Shown: positions 27,747 to 37,199 of the stretch, one piece after another
Position numbering within the stretch: position 1 is the stretch's first letter
Layout of the letters: every line of letters starts with the position of its first letter
NCBI GenBank assembly: GCA_015062055.1
Contig: SUVK01000013.1
Location: forward strand, 1 to 54,190
Length of the DNA stretch: 54,190 bases
Reading direction: 5' to 3'
Source: Akkermansiaceae bacterium
GTDB lineage: Bacteria; Verrucomicrobiota; Verrucomicrobiia; Verrucomicrobiales; Akkermansiaceae
Made by a program: the position numbers and the translations under genes
The notes under the pieces: generated by a model
What the model was told of the DNA's origin: nothing
What the model saw: the letters and a program-made list of their open reading frames with translations, nothing else
The model's database searches: none

Positions 27747-29221
27747 GACTCGAAGTCGAGGTAAATCTCGGCACGGCGGTTTTCACCGCGCTTATATTCC
27801 ACTTGGCTTTCGTCGTCCGTTGCGGTAATCGGGTTGCGCGGTTCATTTTTACCCAAGCCTTTAGTGGTAATTTGGTCGGGAGACACCCCCTGCTCAATCA
27901 AAACTTGGCGCACGGCCTCAGCACGGCGGCGAGAAAGCTCGAGGTTGTATTGCTCGGAGCCTTGGTCATCGGTATGGCCGGCAATATCAAGCTTGCCCTT
28001 ACCGTCAATCAAAATCTTGGCTACAATTTGCAGCTGTTTGATAGAACGCGGGGTCAGGCTCGAGTCATCAAAGGCAAAGTAGAGAGCAATGGACTGCCCG
28101 CCCTTCGGGTTCTTAACCAAGGGACAATAGCGCCCGCCCTCGGCTTGTGCACTTTGCATGTATAACTCCAACAACTTATCGGTACCGACAGCCGTGATTT
28201 TCCACTCACCGTTCACTTTATGAAGATTCACAGCAATGTTGTTAGACTCGTAGGTCAGCGCATCGGGATTATCAGACGGCACCACGTATACCAAATAACT
28301 TGATCCGGTATCATGATGAGAAATACAGCGTATGGGGGTCTTCTTGCGCATCATGTATGACCCATCCTCAAAAATCATACAAAGGCCGGCAAGAGACGCA
28401 TCGCCGACATAAGAACGGTCTACCATGTTGCGCGCCTTCAGAACACTGCCTTGACGCACCGCATGCAAGAAACACTCTACCAGCATCATCGAGTCGCCAT
28501 CGGCAATCATCTCGGTACGGTCAGCCGGCACAACAACGGCAGCATTGAGGAACGGTGAGTTGCCTTTTGAATCAGCAATAAAATCAATCACCAAATCTTT
28601 CTCACCATTGGCAGATACCATGCGATAACGGTAAAGCTTGGAGCTGCCTTCGTAGGCCAATACATACCCTATCTCTTCAACCGCAGCAACTTCGTTATTG
28701 GCAAACCACTCGGTAATGACTCCCGCAGCTTCTTGACTGAGCAATTTATTCTCAACCATGAAATGGATGTATTCGGCAGAATCGGGAGACGTGAACACCT
28801 CGGCTACGGTGAAAGCCATTTTTTGAGTTTCGTGTTCAGGCTTTACCCCCTCGGGCAGTTGAATGGAATCTATAGACTTACCGGCAGAGTCCGTAGTGGT
28901 CTGCTCTTCTTTATTTTCGTCACCGGTGGGTTGCTGTTGATTATCATCCGCATCCTTGGGAGCAGTCGGTGTTACTTCCGGGGTCTTGTTCTCATCAACA
29001 ATCACGACAGTTTCAAACTGTTCTTTTTTGTTTTTCTGCTCCGCATCGGGGGTTGTCGTGGCAGTTTTATCTTTATCGGCAGGAGTCGCTACGGCTTGCT
29101 GTTGTTGCCCGGCAGGCTGATGCGGTTGCGGGGCCGGCTGACTCTTGTAATAATAGAAAGTGGCCACTACACCGGCAGTAACCAAAAAGGTAATCAAGAA
29201 CAAGATAATGCTACGTTTCAT
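27743..29221 (-). CDS. OmpA-family peptidoglycan-binding protein with N-terminal anchor
   Basis: 492 residues. It has an N-terminal membrane anchor (about residues 4-25), a Pro/Gln/Thr-rich disordered spacer (to about 120), a middle domain of unknown fold and a C-terminal OmpA domain (about 385-490). The OmpA domain shows LYFAFDDSSLTPRSI, IAGHTDDQGSEQYNLELSRRRAEAV and GLGKNEPRNP, i.e. the Asp and Arg that bind diaminopimelate (TDDxG and the NxxLSxxRA block). It would tether the inner membrane to peptidoglycan. It lies 20 nt after the LytM peptidase gene, which also points to cell-wall work. Confidence 0.88.
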   Translation of the reverse strand: MKRSIILFLITFLVTAGVVATFYYYKSQPAPQPHQPAGQQQQAVATPADKDKTATTTPDAEQKNKKEQFETVVIVDENKTPEVTPTAPKDADDNQQQPTGDENKEEQTTTDSAGKSIDSIQLPEGVKPEHETQKMAFTVAEVFTSPDSAEYIHFMVENKLLSQEAAGVITEWFANNEVAAVEEIGYVLAYEGSSKLYRYRMVSANGEKDLVIDFIADSKGNSPFLNAAVVVPADRTEMIADGDSMMLVECFLHAVRQGSVLKARNMVDRSYVGDASLAGLCMIFEDGSYMMRKKTPIRCISHHDTGSSYLVYVVPSDNPDALTYESNNIAVNLHKVNGEWKITAVGTDKLLELYMQSAQAEGGRYCPLVKNPKGGQSIALYFAFDDSSLTPRSIKQLQIVAKILIDGKGKLDIAGHTDDQGSEQYNLELSRRRAEAVRQVLIEQGVSPDQITTKGLGKNEPRNPITATDDESQVEYKRGENRRAEIYLDFES

Positions 29222-29241
29222 AATAATCAGAATATAAAAAA

Positions 29242-30015
29242 TTAAGGTGTATAATCAGCGTTTTGCTGCATATATATTGCAGAGACATCGCGCATGGGGT
29301 CAGGGAAAGGAGGCGCCGGGTGCGACTCGATAAACTCGTACGGGTTGAGGCGGTTCATGGTACCGCCGGGATGATAGGCTGTTACCCCGGCTTCCGTAAC
29401 ACGAGAGTCTATCACCTCAAAATGCAGGTGAGCCATGTATTTACCATCAGCCGAACCAATGGTGCCGATTTTTTGTCCGCGGTGCAATGTGTCGCCATAA
29501 GAAACCGACACATCCTGCAAGTGGGCGTAAAGGGTTTGGTACACCTTATTATCCCCGGGAAGCCGATGTGCCACGACTACCACTTTCCCCCAATCATCAG
29601 ACGGGGTACCACAGTATACGACTCTACCGCGAGCAGCGGCTTGCACGGGTTCTCCCAAATCGGTGTCAGCACCACCGATACCATTAAGATCAACCCCACT
29701 GTGAAAACCGCCGCGTTTTTCATTATTGACGCCAAAGCCTTGGGCGTCATACATAAAGGCCAAGCTTCCACCACCGACAGGCCATTGAAAACCATCTGCC
29801 TGAGGAATACGAACAATCTGTTCGGCAGTAAGAGCAATCAGGGCGGGGTTAATCGACTCGGGCATGTGGCTGAGCGGAGCATCGGCAGAATACACATTGA
29901 CTGCCTTTTCTTCCCCGGAGGCGGTGCATAAATGCAAGCACAGTGCCAGCAAGCCACCCACCAACAGAACAGGGACAGCTATGCGAAAAAAATCTTTTCT
30001 CTTTAGTTTACTCAC
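29242..30015 (-). CDS. M23 (LytM) family metallopeptidase, GTG start
   Basis: 257 residues. A membrane anchor/signal lies at about residues 12-32 (IAVPVLLVGGLLALCLHLC). The LytM domain has the zinc motif HSGVDLNG (HxxxD) and the catalytic block MAHLHFEV (HxH), with WGKVVVVAHRLPG and LYAHLQDVSVSYGDTLHRGQ between. Such enzymes cut peptidoglycan cross-bridges or regulate amidases. The start is taken as GTG at 30015 because a sigma70-like promoter ends 10 nt before it, and the longer TTG-started frame would begin inside the -35 box. Confidence 0.9.
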   Translation of the reverse strand: MSKLKRKDFFRIAVPVLLVGGLLALCLHLCTASGEEKAVNVYSADAPLSHMPESINPALIALTAEQIVRIPQADGFQWPVGGGSLAFMYDAQGFGVNNEKRGGFHSGVDLNGIGGADTDLGEPVQAAARGRVVYCGTPSDDWGKVVVVAHRLPGDNKVYQTLYAHLQDVSVSYGDTLHRGQKIGTIGSADGKYMAHLHFEVIDSRVTEAGVTAYHPGGTMNRLNPYEFIESHPAPPFPDPMRDVSAIYMQQNADYTP

Positions 30016-30025
30016 GCGCGGGCGA

Positions 30026-30054
30026 ATTATAACGTAACAAAACTTTTCATTCAA
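30026..30054 (-). promoter_or_regulatory. Promoter of LytM-OmpA-helicase operon, leaderless layout (GTG start)
   Basis: Minus strand: TTGAAT (30054-30049), 17-nt spacer, TATAAT (30031-30026, perfect -10), then 10 nt to GTG at 30015. Confidence 0.7.
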
Positions 30055-30104
30055 GAAAAATAGCCGTCATTTATCATAATTTAGCATTCGAGAGGGGATT
30101 TTCC

Positions 30105-30133
30105 TTTACAATGCTCGAAATCGGGCGTATATT
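30105..30133 (+). promoter_or_regulatory. Promoter of SulP gene, leaderless layout
   Basis: TTTACA (30105-30110), 17-nt spacer, TATATT (30128-30133), then 10 nt to the ATG at 30144. It diverges from the LytM promoter 50 nt away. Confidence 0.55.
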
Positions 30134-30143
30134 TCGGCTAGAG

Positions 30144-31838
30144 ATGTACACGCCTAGTCTTTTCAAATCGCTTAAAGAGTACAATAGAAAGACCTTCTTC
30201 TCTGACCTGACAGCAGGCATGACAGTAGGTGTAGTGGCTTTACCATTAGCCATGGCATTTGCCATAGCATGCGGGTGCTCAGACATAACACCTGCCAGCG
30301 GCTTGGTAACAGCTATTGTAGCAGGTCTGATTATTTCTGCCTTGGGTGGCAGTAAATACCAGATAGGAGGCCCCACCGGCGCATTTGTTGTCATTATAGC
30401 CGGAGTAGTAGGTAGTTTCGGCATGGGGGGGCTTATCATGTGCACCCTCATGGCCGGGCTTTTCCTGATACTGTTCGGTGTACTGAAAATGGGGGCCTTG
30501 ATAAGATTTATCCCCTACCCCGTGACCACGGGCTTTACCTCCGGCATAGCGGTAACAATTTTTTGCACGCAGGTAAAAGACTTATTGGGGCTGAGCATTC
30601 CCACAGCGGTGCCGGCGGAGTTCGTAGAAAAGTGGCACTGTTACTGTCAATATTTTCACACGATAAACTGGTGGGCATTGGGACTCTCCCTGTTTACCAT
30701 CGTCACGATATTGGTGACCAGACGTTTTGCCCCGAAAGCCCCGTTTATGTTGGTAGGTATGTTGGCAGCCACGGTGTTGTGTGTAGCATTTGATATGCCG
30801 GTAGAAACAATCGGCTCACGCTTCCAAGAGCTACCCAAGGGGTTACCGATGCCGAGTTTCCCGAGTTTTGAATGGGCAGCATTACCGGCCTTGGTTAAGC
30901 CGGCATTTGTGATTGCCTTGTTGGCCGCCATCGAATCCTTGCTCAGTGCGAGCGTGGCAGATGGTATGACCGGCTCGCGCCACCACCCCAACACCGAGCT
31001 TATCGGGCAAGGTGCGGGTAACATCGCATCTGCATTGTTCGGCGGTTTACCGGCCACGGGTGCCATTGCCCGCACCGCAACCAACATACGAGCCGGGGGT
31101 AAGACGCCGGTATCGGGTATCATTCATGCCGTTACCTTATTGCTCATCCTGCTGCTTGCCGGGCAATATGCAGCGCTTGTGCCGCTGCCGGCACTTGCCG
31201 GTATATTAGCTATCGTATGCTGGAACATGGCCGAAGTGAGCACCTTCTGCCACCTGCTTACCGGACCCAAGCAAGATCGCGCCGTCCTTCTCATCACCTT
31301 TATTCTTACGGTAATGATAGACTTGGTCGTTGCGGTAGAAGTAGGTGTTGTCCTTGCCGCCTTGCTCTTCATTGGTCGCATGGCTCAAGTAAGCAATGTA
31401 GAAATGATTACCAAAGAGATAGAGGGTGAGGACCCGGAGGAACAGCCGTCTCGCTCCCGCTACCTCAGACACATACCTGACAACGTGGAAGTGTTCGATA
31501 TTCAAGGGCCCTTCTTCTTCGGTGCTGTCGAGCAGTTCAAGGACCGCGTGTTCCGCTCCATTGAGCCGGACATGGACTACGTATTATTACGCATGCGCTT
31601 AGTACCCACCTTAGATGCCTCGGGGTTGCATGTACTGGAAGACTTCTTATCCTATTGTCGCCGTCGCAACATCACGCTATTGCTGTGCGGCGTGCAGGCA
31701 CACCCCATCAAAGTAATACGCAGAGATTCCATGTTTATCAGCGACTTAGGCGAGGATAACATCTGCGAGAATATCGATACGGCACTCGAACGCATTCAAG
31801 AGCTTGAAAAGCTCAAAAAGACGGTAGAATACGCTTAA
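30144..31838 (+). CDS. SulP-family anion transporter with STAS domain
   Basis: 564 residues. The N-terminal part has about 10-12 membrane segments with family blocks DLTAGMTVGVVALPLAMAFAIA, GPTGAFVVIIAGVV and GGLPATGAIARTATN. The C-terminal STAS domain (about residues 440-555) has VFDIQGPFFFGAVEQF and LDASGLHVLEDF (the DxSG site). SulP carriers move sulfate, bicarbonate or dicarboxylates; none of the usual partners (carbonic anhydrase, sulfate-assimilation genes) is adjacent, so the substrate is open. The ATG at 30144 is preferred over 30111 because of the promoter position. Confidence 0.93.
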   Translation: MYTPSLFKSLKEYNRKTFFSDLTAGMTVGVVALPLAMAFAIACGCSDITPASGLVTAIVAGLIISALGGSKYQIGGPTGAFVVIIAGVVGSFGMGGLIMCTLMAGLFLILFGVLKMGALIRFIPYPVTTGFTSGIAVTIFCTQVKDLLGLSIPTAVPAEFVEKWHCYCQYFHTINWWALGLSLFTIVTILVTRRFAPKAPFMLVGMLAATVLCVAFDMPVETIGSRFQELPKGLPMPSFPSFEWAALPALVKPAFVIALLAAIESLLSASVADGMTGSRHHPNTELIGQGAGNIASALFGGLPATGAIARTATNIRAGGKTPVSGIIHAVTLLLILLLAGQYAALVPLPALAGILAIVCWNMAEVSTFCHLLTGPKQDRAVLLITFILTVMIDLVVAVEVGVVLAALLFIGRMAQVSNVEMITKEIEGEDPEEQPSRSRYLRHIPDNVEVFDIQGPFFFGAVEQFKDRVFRSIEPDMDYVLLRMRLVPTLDASGLHVLEDFLSYCRRRNITLLLCGVQAHPIKVIRRDSMFISDLGEDNICENIDTALERIQELEKLKKTVEYA

Positions 31839-31886
31839 TTCCGACTCTTGCTTTTTCAAGCACAAAATCCCACCTCCGAAACGGCC

Positions 31887-33929
31887 TCAGATATAGAGGG
31901 TTCGGGGGTGAGTTCCTTCAACATCGAAAGAGGAAATCACCTGCGGGGGCAACGGGGTATTACATAAGTTAATCAACTTGATAGCCCCGGTAGGGCAAGC
32001 CTGCTGGCAAGCCGTTTGCGGGGCAGCATCGGCGTCATTGGCAGCGGCATTGATACGCTGCACACAGTAGGTGCATTTCTCCATCACCCCGCGAGACCGC
32101 ACCGTTACCTGCGGGTTATGAGAGCGCTGCGTTTTCGCAGCATCTTCTTTGGCATAATCTCTGAAATTGAACACACGGGCGTGGTAGGGACAAGCCGCAG
32201 CACAATAGCGGGTACCCCAACAACGCGGATACACCATCGCATTGAGTCCCGCCGTGGTGTGCATGGTGGCATTTACGGGGCACACCGCCTCGCAGGGTGC
32301 TTTTTCACAATGTCTGCAAGCCACAGGCACAAAAAGCTGAGTTTGGTCGGCACGCAAATAACGGTTGATGTGCAGCCATTGCAAATCGCGATTGTAACGC
32401 ATTTCTTCTACACCCACCGTGGGTATATTATTTTCTGCCCGGCAAGCCAGGGCACAAGCCCCGCACCCTATGCAACGAGACAAATCAATAACCATGGCCC
32501 ATTGAGGAGAAGGGCCGCCACCAATCGAGGGGTTGTTGCGCTGCACGGGCGGTTCGGGGTCGGCAGCACGATACGGCAGCGGAGGGGCCTCCTGCAGCCG
32601 AATCTGCTCCCGCGACACGCCCACGCACTCCGGCAGCAAAGGCAACCAAATGTTGCTCAATTTCTTATGAAACCATGCCGGCAGGTGCAGGTTCCTCACT
32701 CCCACCCCGCCGGGTATGGAGGTTCCCGGCAAAAAGGCTTCGGGCATACCGGCCCAACCACTCAGCGGTAAATAGGTTTCTTGTAGCCAAACATTGTGCC
32801 TGAATCGGCCATCTGCATAATAGGGGTGCAAATACAAGTTCACCTCGGCAGCAGGCGCGGGGGGTAAAAGCTCGGGTTTTGGAGCGGCATTGGCCACATA
32901 GCCGGTTTTCAACGCAGACTCAACATCGGGCACCACTTTATCCAACCAGCCACGCGCGGTTGAAATACCACTGCCATCTGCTGCCGGCAACTCCCCTTGG
33001 TGCAACAAGGCATGCAGCACCTCAAACTCCGACAAAGCCCCGTGTGCCGGGGCCATAATCGGTTGGCGCAAGCAAAGATTGCCGTAGGCATCGGCATCCG
33101 CCCCCCATTCTTCTAAAAAGTGCGTAGACGGCACCCGGTACAAACACAGGCGGGCGGTTTCATCGGCTTGCAGCGCAACAAAACGTATCGTCTCTGCTGC
33201 AGTCTCTGACAAGGCCTTGGCAAAATCGGCATCAAAAGCGGCCGGGTCGGCCGGGGTAAAGATAAACAAGGCATCCAGCCGGGGTAACCGGGCAGTAAGA
33301 GTGGCTAAATCTTCAAAACCTTTATCGGCAAAACGCACCGCAGCCCCGAACGCGGAGTTCTGCAATGACTCCAACTCAGCAAACCCCGTGGGCCGAGGCG
33401 CAGCGGCAGGGTCGTATTCGTAGCAAGAAACCCCGGCATAGCGGCGCAACTCATTTACCTGAGCCATACGCACCGCAGAATAGCCGGCCGGAAACAAAAA
33501 GCCGATTTTCCGTCCCTCTTTTATCAATGCCCCCCACGCACGCAAAGAAGCGCGAAAAGCAGACATGGGGTGGGGTTTGCCCGCCCGCAAAGGTGACGTC
33601 ATGCGAGCCGTACTGAACAAATCCAAAAGAGCCGCCTGCGCAAAAGCAGGCAGGCCACGGCGCACCGACTCATAACGAGGGTTGCTTTGCAGGGCAACCG
33701 GTACCCCTTCATGGCACACGGCCAGCATGGGGATAGCCCCGGTGGCCCAAGGCATGCAAGTGGCAAAACAAGTAGCCTCGCCCGGCAACATCCACTCCGG
33801 GCAATCCTCGGGCTGCACGGCAAATTGCTGCGCTCTCTTGCATGCGGGCATTGCCATAAGCGCCATCACCCCCAGCCCTTTCAAAAAGCTGCGGCGAGAT
33901 ATCGCGTTGTCACTGCCTGTATGTGCCAT
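31887..33929 (-). CDS. ActB-like Tat-exported iron-sulfur protein (alternative complex III type)
   Basis: 680 residues. A Tat signal (SRRSFLKGLGVMALMAMPACK) is followed by a reduced molybdopterin-oxidoreductase-like domain without clear cofactor ligands. The C-terminal ferredoxin domain (about residues 490-660) has four Cys clusters: CIGCGACALACRAEN, CRHCEKAPCEAVCPVNA, CWGTRYCAAACPYH and CTYCVQ...CQQACPTGAI. This order is that of ActB, the subunit of alternative complex III (menaquinol to cytochrome c/oxidase). ActB is normally about 1000 residues. None of ActC-ActF is next to it; a multihaem ActA-like gene lies at 43130. Related Fe-S subunits of other quinone enzymes remain possible. The ATG at 33929 is set by the Tat signal and promoter. 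Confidence 0.82.
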   Translation of the reverse strand: MAHTGSDNAISRRSFLKGLGVMALMAMPACKRAQQFAVQPEDCPEWMLPGEATCFATCMPWATGAIPMLAVCHEGVPVALQSNPRYESVRRGLPAFAQAALLDLFSTARMTSPLRAGKPHPMSAFRASLRAWGALIKEGRKIGFLFPAGYSAVRMAQVNELRRYAGVSCYEYDPAAAPRPTGFAELESLQNSAFGAAVRFADKGFEDLATLTARLPRLDALFIFTPADPAAFDADFAKALSETAAETIRFVALQADETARLCLYRVPSTHFLEEWGADADAYGNLCLRQPIMAPAHGALSEFEVLHALLHQGELPAADGSGISTARGWLDKVVPDVESALKTGYVANAAPKPELLPPAPAAEVNLYLHPYYADGRFRHNVWLQETYLPLSGWAGMPEAFLPGTSIPGGVGVRNLHLPAWFHKKLSNIWLPLLPECVGVSREQIRLQEAPPLPYRAADPEPPVQRNNPSIGGGPSPQWAMVIDLSRCIGCGACALACRAENNIPTVGVEEMRYNRDLQWLHINRYLRADQTQLFVPVACRHCEKAPCEAVCPVNATMHTTAGLNAMVYPRCWGTRYCAAACPYHARVFNFRDYAKEDAAKTQRSHNPQVTVRSRGVMEKCTYCVQRINAAANDADAAPQTACQQACPTGAIKLINLCNTPLPPQVISSFDVEGTHPRTLYI

Positions 33930-33936
33930 GCGCCCC

Positions 33937-33964
33937 ATTGTACGACAAAATGCCCAAAAAGCAA
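33937..33964 (-). promoter_or_regulatory. Promoter of ActB-like gene, leaderless layout
   Basis: Minus strand: TTGCTT (33964-33959), 16-nt spacer, TACAAT (33942-33937), then 7 nt to the ATG at 33929. Confidence 0.55.
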
Positions 33965-34017
33965 ACCTCAATTTAACACTGTAGGCCGTGATTTGTGCGT
34001 CAGTGCAAGGAATGAGC

Positions 34018-34045
34018 TTGATTTTGGGGGTAAGAATGATAGAAT
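34018..34045 (+). promoter_or_regulatory. Promoter of glnS, leaderless layout
   Basis: TTGATT (34018-34023), 16-nt spacer, TAGAAT (34040-34045), then 8 nt to the ATG at 34054. It is divergent from the ActB-like promoter. Confidence 0.5.
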
Positions 34046-34053
34046 ACGCGCGT

Positions 34054-35739
34054 ATGACGAACGAAGAAACGAAACGAGATTTCATACGTGAATGGATAGC
34101 CGGTGACCTTGCAGAGGGACACTGCAAAGCTCCCATTACACGTTTTCCGCCCGAGCCTAACGGCTACCTTCACATCGGACACGCCAAAGCCATCTGCCTG
34201 GATTTCGGTGTAGCTAAGGAATACGCCCAACAAGGCGCGGTATGCCACCTGCGTTTCGATGATACGAACCCCTGCAAAGAAGATGTCGAGTTCGTCAATT
34301 CCATACAAGAGGACATCAAGTGGTTGGGGTTTGACTGGGGTGAGCACCTGTACTGGGCATCCGATATTTTTAATTTCTACTACGAATGCGCCCTGCACCT
34401 CATCAAAAATGGGCTGGCCTATGTGGATGAGCAAGACCGCGAAACCATGCGCGCCCAGCGTGGCAACCTGACCACCCCCGGTGTGCACTCCCCCTACCGC
34501 GACCGCAGTGTAGAAGAGAACCTGGCACAGTTCGAGGCCATGAAGGCGGGCAAGTTCCCCGAGGGCGGTGCGGTGCTGCGTGCCAAAATTGATATGGCCA
34601 GCAGCAACATGAACATGCGCGACCCCGTGATTTACCGCATCTCTTACGACCACCACCACAACACGGGCAACACTTGGTGCATTTACCCGATGTATGACTT
34701 TGCCCACCCGCTGGAGGATGCCTACGAGTACATTACCCACTCCCTGTGCACGCTGGAGTTCGAGAACCACCGCCCGCTCTACGATTGGGTGATTGAGAAC
34801 TGCCCCATCCCCGCAGGCTCTCGCCCGCAACAGCGCGAGTTCTCTCGCCTCAATATCACCTACACCGTAATGAGCAAGCGTAAACTGCGCCAAATGGTGG
34901 AGGAAAACTACGTTGCCGGGTGGGATGACCCCCGCATGCCCACCATTTGCGGTATGCGCCGCCGTGGCTACCCCGCCAAGGCCATTGTAGACTTCTGCGA
35001 GGGCGTGGGCATTACCAAGTTCAACGGCAATACCGATGTTGCCCGACTGGAGAACGCTGTACGCAGCGAGCTTAACGCCAATGCAGAGCGCCGCATGGCC
35101 GTGCTCAAGCCCCTTAAGCTCGTGCTGACCAACTTGCCGGACAATCATGAAGAGGAAGTGGAGGTTGTCATCAACCCCGAAAAACCCGAGCTGGGCAACC
35201 GCAAGCTTACCCTCACCAAAGAAGTGTGGATTGAACAGGAGGACTTTATGGTAGACCCGCCCAAGAAATACAAGCGCCTCAGCCCCGGCGTGTGCGTGCG
35301 TTTGCGTGGTGGCTACTGCATTATCGCCAAAGACTACGTAGCAGATGCCGACGGCAATGTGACCGAGGTGCATGCAGAGGTACTGCCCGGCACCATCGGC
35401 ACCAACCCGCCCGAGGGTATTCGCTGCAAGGGCGCCATCCATTGGGTATCTGCCAAATACGGCGTGAAAGCAGAGGTACGCCTGTACGACCGCTTGTTCA
35501 GCGATGAAGCACCGGATGCCAACCCCGAGGGTTTCTTGGCCTCCCTCAACAAAGAATCCCTTACCGTGTTAACAGATGCCGTGGTAGAGCCCGCCTTGGC
35601 AGAGGCCCCCGCCGAGTTCTTGTGCCAGTTTGAGCGCACGGGTTACTTTGTGGCCGACCGCTACGACCACGCCCCCGAGCACCCCGTATTCAACCGCTCT
35701 GTGGGTTTGCGCGACTCATGGGCAAAAATGAATAAATAA
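34054..35739 (+). CDS. glnS: Glutaminyl-tRNA synthetase
   Basis: 561-residue class I synthetase charging tRNA-Gln. The HIGH signature is in FPPEPNGYLHIGHAKAI; RFDDTNP and the KMSKS-like VMSKRKL follow. The C-terminal anticodon-binding beta-barrels are complete. The extended YRISYDHHHNTGNTWCIYPMYDFAHPLEDA block is typical of GlnRS rather than GluRS. Its presence means Gln-tRNA is made directly, at least in part. Start at 34054 agrees with the E. coli-like N-terminus (FIREW) and with the promoter. Confidence 0.98.
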   Translation: MTNEETKRDFIREWIAGDLAEGHCKAPITRFPPEPNGYLHIGHAKAICLDFGVAKEYAQQGAVCHLRFDDTNPCKEDVEFVNSIQEDIKWLGFDWGEHLYWASDIFNFYYECALHLIKNGLAYVDEQDRETMRAQRGNLTTPGVHSPYRDRSVEENLAQFEAMKAGKFPEGGAVLRAKIDMASSNMNMRDPVIYRISYDHHHNTGNTWCIYPMYDFAHPLEDAYEYITHSLCTLEFENHRPLYDWVIENCPIPAGSRPQQREFSRLNITYTVMSKRKLRQMVEENYVAGWDDPRMPTICGMRRRGYPAKAIVDFCEGVGITKFNGNTDVARLENAVRSELNANAERRMAVLKPLKLVLTNLPDNHEEEVEVVINPEKPELGNRKLTLTKEVWIEQEDFMVDPPKKYKRLSPGVCVRLRGGYCIIAKDYVADADGNVTEVHAEVLPGTIGTNPPEGIRCKGAIHWVSAKYGVKAEVRLYDRLFSDEAPDANPEGFLASLNKESLTVLTDAVVEPALAEAPAEFLCQFERTGYFVADRYDHAPEHPVFNRSVGLRDSWAKMNK

Positions 35740-35760
35740 TCAGCCAATAATCTTATCCCT

Positions 35761-35808
35761 GTTCGGCGGCTCGCGCCGCCCGTGCTGCGAGCCGCCGAAC
35801 TTCATTTT
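35761..35808 (+). terminator. Terminator between glnS and ribBA
   Basis: A perfect 14-bp stem GTTCGGCGGCTCGC (35761-35774) with 35787-35800, followed by TTCATTTTT. It ends just before the ribBA ATG. No FMN-riboswitch conserved blocks were seen here. Confidence 0.8.
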
Positions 35809-35817
35809 TACACAGTC

Positions 35818-37197
35818 ATGAAGAATATTGAGTTTGCCTCCAAAAACGGCGTATTTGATATGAACAGCTTTATCTGCGAGTGCGATGCAGCCGTGAGCGG
35901 TGAGCCCCTGCCCGAATATACGGAGGAAGAAGAGCTGCAAGCCCCTGCCCCCGCACCTGTCGAGATACCTGCCCCCGCGGTTCCCGTGGCAGATGGCACC
36001 GACCCCATCACCTACCACCCGCTGGAGGAGGTGCTTTGCGACTTACGCATGGGCAAGCTTATTCTCATGACAGATGACCCGCACCGAGAAAACGAGGCAG
36101 ACCTCGTGTGTGCAGGTCAATTTGCCACACCGCAAAATATCAACTTCATGGCCACCCATGCACGTGGCCTCATCTGCGTGCCCATGGCCCCCGAAAAGGT
36201 GGACTCCCTGGGCCTACCCATGCAAGCCCAGCATAATACGGAAAAACTGCACACTGCCTTTACCGTGAGTGTGGATGCCAAGGAAGGCACCACCACCGGC
36301 ATCAGCGCGTTCGAGCGCTCCATCACCACCATGAAACTGGCGGACCCCAAAGCCACGTTGGATGACTTTGTGCAACCCGGCCACTGTTTCCCGCTGCGTG
36401 CGGTAGAGGGTGGTGTGATTCGCCGCGCCGGGCATACCGAGGGCACGGTGGATATGCTGCGCATCGCCGGGCTGGAGCCCGTAGGCGTATGCTGCGAAAT
36501 CATGAAAGAGGACGGCACCATGGCCCGCCTCGGCGAGCTGGGCGAGTTCCAGCGCAAGTTCGGGCTCAAAGCCTGCTCCCTCGCCCAAATCATTGAGCAC
36601 CGCCAGCATACGGAGAAGCTCATCATTAAAGAAGAGGTCGTGAAACTGCCTACCGATTTCGGGGAGTTCACCTGCCACTCCTACCACTCCAAGGTGGACG
36701 GCCAGACCCACTTGGCCTTGGTACATGGCGAGATTGCCCCGAGCAAGCCCGTACTGTGCCGCGTACACAGCGAGTGCCTTACGGGCGATGTGTTCGGCAG
36801 CCGCCGCTGCGACTGCGGCAGCCAGCTACACACGGCCATGCGCCGCATTGCTCAAGAGGGCGGTGTACTGCTCTACCTGCGCCAAGAGGGGCGAGGCATT
36901 GGTCTCTCTGCCAAGTTGCACGCCTACAAACTGCAAGAGCAAGGGCTGGACACGGTGGATGCCAACATTGAGCTCGGCTTTGCCCCCGACCTGCGCGATT
37001 ACGGCGTGGGGGCGCAAATCCTGCGAGACCTCGGCATCACCAAGCTGCGCCTGCTCACCAACAACCCCAAGAAAATCGTGGGCCTGGCCGGCCACGGACT
37101 CGAGGTTGTAGAGCAAATGCCCATCAGCATCCCCGCCCACAAGGATAACAAGGCATACCTTGATACCAAGCGCGACCGCATGGGGCACATACTGTAA
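35818..37197 (+). CDS. ribBA: Bifunctional RibBA (DHBP synthase / GTP cyclohydrolase II)
   Basis: 459 residues, two early steps of riboflavin synthesis. The RibB half (about residues 65-265) has DDPHRENEADLV and AGHTEGTVDMLRIAGL. The RibA half (about 275-455) has zinc ligands in HSECLTGDVFGSRRCDCGSQ and RQEGRGIGL. Before RibB there is an unusual extension of about 60 residues: a hydrophobic/acidic start and a Pro/Ala-rich linker (APAPAPVEIPAPAVPV). The ATG at 35818 gives this extension; a later internal start is possible but no better one is seen. A ribH gene is at 48951. Confidence 0.96.
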   Translation: MKNIEFASKNGVFDMNSFICECDAAVSGEPLPEYTEEEELQAPAPAPVEIPAPAVPVADGTDPITYHPLEEVLCDLRMGKLILMTDDPHRENEADLVCAGQFATPQNINFMATHARGLICVPMAPEKVDSLGLPMQAQHNTEKLHTAFTVSVDAKEGTTTGISAFERSITTMKLADPKATLDDFVQPGHCFPLRAVEGGVIRRAGHTEGTVDMLRIAGLEPVGVCCEIMKEDGTMARLGELGEFQRKFGLKACSLAQIIEHRQHTEKLIIKEEVVKLPTDFGEFTCHSYHSKVDGQTHLALVHGEIAPSKPVLCRVHSECLTGDVFGSRRCDCGSQLHTAMRRIAQEGGVLLYLRQEGRGIGLSAKLHAYKLQEQGLDTVDANIELGFAPDLRDYGVGAQILRDLGITKLRLLTNNPKKIVGLAGHGLEVVEQMPISIPAHKDNKAYLDTKRDRMGHIL

Positions 37198-37199
37198 AC

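Noticed and set aside
31887..33929. Active molybdopterin oxidoreductase
   Set aside because: The first domain is short and lacks recognisable cofactor ligands; the Fe-S pattern fits ActB better.
34000..35442. 480-codon open frame antisense to glnS
   Set aside because: Shadow of a high-GC third position gene; glnS motifs are unmistakable.
35740..35817. FMN riboswitch upstream of ribBA
   Set aside because: Only a terminator hairpin is present and the gap is too short for an RFN element; the ribH leader is also only about 19 nt.
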